From CANLBN01 sp047634655 (GTDB lineage: Bacteria; Pseudomonadota; Gammaproteobacteria; Pseudomonadales; Cellvibrionaceae), in assembly GCA_047634655.1 (NCBI GenBank), contig JBLIHY010000101.1, forward strand, positions 1 through 7,531: DNA of 7,531 nucleotides, given 5' to 3'. Positions 5,284-7,531 of this stretch are shown piece by piece. Every line of letters begins with the position of its first letter. Position 1 is the stretch's first letter. Made by a program: the position numbers and the translations under genes. The notes beneath the pieces are model-generated. The model had not been told where the DNA came from and did not search any database. It worked only from the letters and a program-made list of their open reading frames with translations.

Positions 5284-6375
5284 ATGTCTGTTACCGGTAG
5301 TCCGGTAGAAAATAACTACCCCTATACAACAAAGAAAAGTACAGTAAAAACAAGCCCAAAAACGGTTAAAGCTCACTTGATAAATACTGTAAAAAATCAA
5401 TACTCCGCCGAACAAGTGAGAAATTATTCACAAGCGATCAAGCTGTTGTTACAGGCGCAAAACGCCGTCATCGTGGCCCACTACTACACCGATCCCAGTA
5501 TTCAAGCACTCGCGGAAGAAACCGGAGGTTTTGTCTCCGACTCCCTGGAAATGGCTCGTTTTGGTAAAGAGCATCCCGCCGATACGCTGATCGTAGCCGG
5601 TGTCAGATTTATGGGCGAAACGGCAAAGATCCTCACCCCTGAGAAACGGGTGCTTATGCCCACTCTCGAAGCAACCTGTTCACTGGACCTGGGATGTCCG
5701 GTCGACGATTTTTCAGCTTTCTGCGATGCGCATCCCGATCGAGAAATAGTGGTCTATGCAAACACTTCGGCAGCCGTCAAAGCGCGTGCCGATTGGGTGG
5801 TCACCTCCAGTATTGCCCTGCAAGTTGTCGACTACCTAGATACCGAAGGTAAAAAGATTATCTGGGCGCCCGATAAACACCTGGGAAATTATATTCAGCG
5901 CGAAACCGGTGCGGATATGCTGCTCTGGGATGGCGCCTGTATCGTTCACGAAGAATTCAAAGCCAAGGGCATCAAAGATCTCAAAGCGGTTTACCCCGAC
6001 GCAGTGATCCTGGTTCATCCCGAATCACCACAGGCCGTTGTAGAGATTGCCGACGTGGTCGGATCCACCTCCCAGTTGATCGCCGCCTCAAAGAACTTAC
6101 CTAATGACCAGTTTATTGTCGCCACGGATCAAGGCATTTTCTACAAAATGCAACAAGCGAGTCCCAATAAAAATTTTCTAATCGCTCCGACATCCGGTAA
6201 TGGTGCCACCTGTCGCAGTTGCGCTAATTGCCCCTGGATGGCCATGAACAGCTTGGAAAAAATTATTAATGTTCTTCGCCTCGGCGGGGAGGAAATTCAC
6301 GTCCCCGCTGAACTGGGTCGCCGAGCGATGAAGCCACTGCAGAGAATGCTGGATTTCAAAGCCGCCCTCGCCTAA
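5284..6375 (+). CDS. nadA: Quinolinate synthase NadA
   Basis: Condenses iminoaspartate (from NadB) with dihydroxyacetone phosphate to quinolinate, an early step of de novo NAD synthesis; cytoplasmic [4Fe-4S] enzyme. The 363-residue product aligns with E. coli NadA along its length with an offset of 19. The three cluster ligands are present: C132 (TCSLDLGC), C219 (GACIVHEEF) and C316, the last Cys of CRSCANC (310-316), matching C113, C200 and C297. Other family motifs are AHYYTD (65-70), SDSLEMARF (85-93), GVRFMGETAKIL (106-117), YANTSAAVKA (158-167), HPESPQ (245-250) and GSTSQL (260-265). Residues 1-38 are a Ser/Thr/Lys-rich extension, somewhat longer than in E. coli and of no obvious function. 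It is monocistronic in this window: divergent from the cyclotransferase gene and convergent with the lipoprotein gene. nadB is not in view. Confidence 0.97.
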   Translation: MSVTGSPVENNYPYTTKKSTVKTSPKTVKAHLINTVKNQYSAEQVRNYSQAIKLLLQAQNAVIVAHYYTDPSIQALAEETGGFVSDSLEMARFGKEHPADTLIVAGVRFMGETAKILTPEKRVLMPTLEATCSLDLGCPVDDFSAFCDAHPDREIVVYANTSAAVKARADWVVTSSIALQVVDYLDTEGKKIIWAPDKHLGNYIQRETGADMLLWDGACIVHEEFKAKGIKDLKAVYPDAVILVHPESPQAVVEIADVVGSTSQLIAASKNLPNDQFIVATDQGIFYKMQQASPNKNFLIAPTSGNGATCRSCANCPWMAMNSLEKIINVLRLGGEEIHVPAELGRRAMKPLQRMLDFKAALA

Positions 6376-6404
6376 AAGTACTGCGGAAAAATCTCTGAAA
6401 AATT

Positions 6405-6427
6405 ACGCTCTGCGGAATATAGAGCGT
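6405..6427 (+). terminator. Hairpin downstream of nadA
   Basis: ACGCTCT (6405-6411) pairs perfectly with AGAGCGT (6421-6427) around a nine-base loop, 30 bases after the nadA stop. No T-run follows directly; a T7 run occurs at 6452-6458. It may stabilise the 3' end or act with the later T-run. Confidence 0.35.
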
Positions 6428-6459
6428 TAACAAACGGTTTAGCATTGCAGGTTTTTTTC

Positions 6460-6490
6460 ACTAAAAACTAAAGGACTAAGTTTTTTTAGT
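6460..6490. terminator. A/T-rich inverted repeat between convergent genes
   Basis: ACTAAAAA (6460-6467) pairs with TTTTTAGT (6483-6490), with a T7 run in the 3' arm on the plus strand. It sits between the ends of nadA and the minus-strand lipoprotein gene, ten bases from the stop of the latter, where a shared terminator would be expected. The low GC of the stem makes it weak. Confidence 0.3.
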
Positions 6491-6500
6491 TGAAATCGTT

Positions 6501-7022
6501 TCAGAGAATTCGGGGAGAAAAAGTTTTCACTTGATGCAGATCGATTGTGAAAATAACCGATTCGTTGTTGTACCGAAATTGAATCAAAGCGGGAGTGTAG
6601 CTCACTAAAAATTGAGAGGTTTCCAGCGATAGCTCAAAATTCACTTCATTCTGACTGAGCAAGATCACCTGGCCTTCTTCCAGAAAAAATATTTTACCTC
6701 CGGCGATCAGACTAATACTGCCCAGAAATACTGGTTTGGTGTTAATAGTACGAAACTGAAATTTGTACCCTTCAGTGATGGTGGCAGTTTGACTCTTTTT
6801 AAAAGTGGAACGCATGCTCAACGAGGCCGTGCGCTCCGCGAAATAGACCGTCGAATCCACAAAAGTATAGGGCGACGAAGGTATCGGGATGATTTCATTA
6901 ACGGTAGAACAGGATGTGCTAAGGCAAAGCAAACCAAGTAGCCCTACCAAGGTCCGATAGGGACTGCCACTAATAAAAATATGGCCCAAAAAATAACGGC
7001 GCAGAGAGAAAAATTTTATCAT
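6501..7022 (-). CDS. Unrecognised small exported protein, possible lipoprotein
   Basis: A 173-residue product I do not recognise. The N-terminus has basic residues (R8, R9, R23) and a hydrophobic stretch LVGLLGLLCL (25-34), followed by STSC with Cys at 38. This resembles a lipoprotein signal, but the lipobox is imperfect, with Leu at -4 where -3 is usual. The rest (about 50-173) is rich in beta-prone, aromatic and Ser/Thr residues, such as FELSLETSQFLVSYT and ALIQFRYNNESVIFTIDL, suggesting a small beta-sandwich or barrel. The ATG at 7022 lacks a ribosome binding site and the segment before the hydrophobic stretch is long for a signal peptide, so the true start might be one of the TTG codons at residue 12 or 25. 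It lies downstream of folB on the same strand behind a terminator-like hairpin, and converges with nadA. Function unknown. Confidence 0.6.
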   Translation of the reverse strand: MIKFFSLRRYFLGHIFISGSPYRTLVGLLGLLCLSTSCSTVNEIIPIPSSPYTFVDSTVYFAERTASLSMRSTFKKSQTATITEGYKFQFRTINTKPVFLGSISLIAGGKIFFLEEGQVILLSQNEVNFELSLETSQFLVSYTPALIQFRYNNESVIFTIDLHQVKTFSPRIL

Positions 7023-7066
7023 TTATTTTTTAATAATTAACCATTTACTGTTCAGACAAAAGTAAA

Positions 7067-7092
7067 GAGCGCGGCAAGCATTGAACGCGCCC
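7067..7092 (-). terminator. Terminator-like hairpin after folB
   Basis: On the minus strand GGGCGCG (7092-7086) pairs with CGCGCTC (7073-7067), seven pairs including one G-T wobble, around a 12-base loop. The sequence after it is T-rich (TTTACTTTTG). It lies about 80 bases after the folB stop and 45 bases before the lipoprotein ATG, so it probably separates the two genes, at least in part. Confidence 0.5.
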
Positions 7093-7171
7093 AGTGTATT
7101 TTTTTCACAAGCTCTCATCATCGATCGTCGTTACTCAATCAAATATTGTTACTTATCTGGAAACGATAAAA

Positions 7172-7531
7172 TCATCGAATCTTATCAGCGGTATTAGACC
7201 GCCGCTCTATGATGACACCGACGGCGCTCGAGTTCCTGACGGCCCTGGGCTTACTGAGTTTGAGTCGCAGCCAGTTGACGGGAAATTCCCGCAATACGAT
7301 ATTGGCACATCGCTCTGCCAATGCCTCCAAGAGTTGGAAATTGCTGGACTCTACAAAACTAATCAACTTTTCCGACACCGCTTGGTAATTCAGAGTATCG
7401 GTGACATTATCCGTCTGCCCCGCCTGGTTAATATCAAAAGCCATTTGCAGATCAAAGCTGACCATCTGAGTAATTTCGCGCTCCCAGTCAAAGACGCCAA
7501 TAATAGTTTCTATCCGCAAGTCTTCAATGAA
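7172..7531 (-). CDS. folB: Dihydroneopterin aldolase FolB, partial (5' end off window)
   Basis: Cleaves 7,8-dihydroneopterin to 6-hydroxymethyl-dihydropterin and glycolaldehyde in folate synthesis; a cytoplasmic oligomer. The visible frame is 120 codons and begins FIEDLRIETIIGVFDWERE, which matches the E. coli start VFIEQLSVITTIGVYDWE. So the true ATG is probably only about four codons beyond the window edge, and the in-frame TTG at 7519 is not the start. Family motifs are present: GVFDWERE, NVTDTLNY (catalytic-site Tyr), LLEALAERCA (pterin-binding Glu), LRLKLSKP (catalytic Lys) and SAVGVIIER. Total length of about 124 residues is normal. The C-terminal tail RRSNTADKIR is not conserved. Upstream neighbours are not visible. 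Confidence 0.93.
   Translation of the reverse strand, partial: FIEDLRIETIIGVFDWEREITQMVSFDLQMAFDINQAGQTDNVTDTLNYQAVSEKLISFVESSNFQLLEALAERCANIVLREFPVNWLRLKLSKPRAVRNSSAVGVIIERRSNTADKIR

Noticed and set aside
5836..6018. Minus-strand 60-codon ORF inside nadA
   Set aside because: Shadow of the strongly conserved nadA coding frame.
7517..7519. TTG at 7519 as the folB start
   Set aside because: The frame upstream encodes FIED, matching the conserved FolB N-terminus, so the gene continues off the window.

Overview
The window looks like ordinary chromosome from a gammaproteobacterium of moderate GC, with one end occupied by an insertion sequence. NadA, CobB and FolB all read like the enterobacterial/gammaproteobacterial orthologues (recalled from memory, no search run), and the RNB exonuclease has the RNase II layout. 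I cannot place it at genus level.

Left end, 1 to about 980: the 5' part of an IS30-family element, transposase on the minus strand and running off the window at base 1. Its leader contains a hairpin that overlaps the ribosome binding site. Where the second DDE aspartate is expected, the protein reads SYNNC with no Asp. Just outside the element, on the same strand, is a consensus-like promoter (TTAATA-17-TATAAT), a good ribosome binding site and the first codons of an unidentified small gene. The gene appears to be cut by the IS.

Centre, 1107 to 4842, all minus strand: a secreted glutaminyl-peptide cyclotransferase of the beta-propeller type overlaps the CobB sirtuin deacylase by one base (TGATG). 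A 242-base spacer with strong nested inverted repeats follows, then an RNase II-type exoribonuclease.

Divergent spacer, 4843 to 5283: no gene that I trust. It holds a doubtful small membrane ORF with a possible frameshift at a T6 run, and the nadA promoter and ribosome binding site.

Right part, 5284 to 7531: nadA (quinolinate synthase, plus strand) converges on a minus-strand pair: folB (dihydroneopterin aldolase, 5' end cut by the window edge), then an unrecognised short exported protein or lipoprotein. The folB-to-lipoprotein gap contains a terminator-like hairpin. NAD synthesis (NadA) and NAD consumption (CobB) genes lie near each other, but on opposite strands and not in one operon. I found no CRISPR array, tRNA, rRNA, or clearly new multi-gene system. 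The items most worth a second look are the IS-interrupted gene, the transposase leader hairpin, the transposase active-site change, and the structured cobB-rnb spacer.
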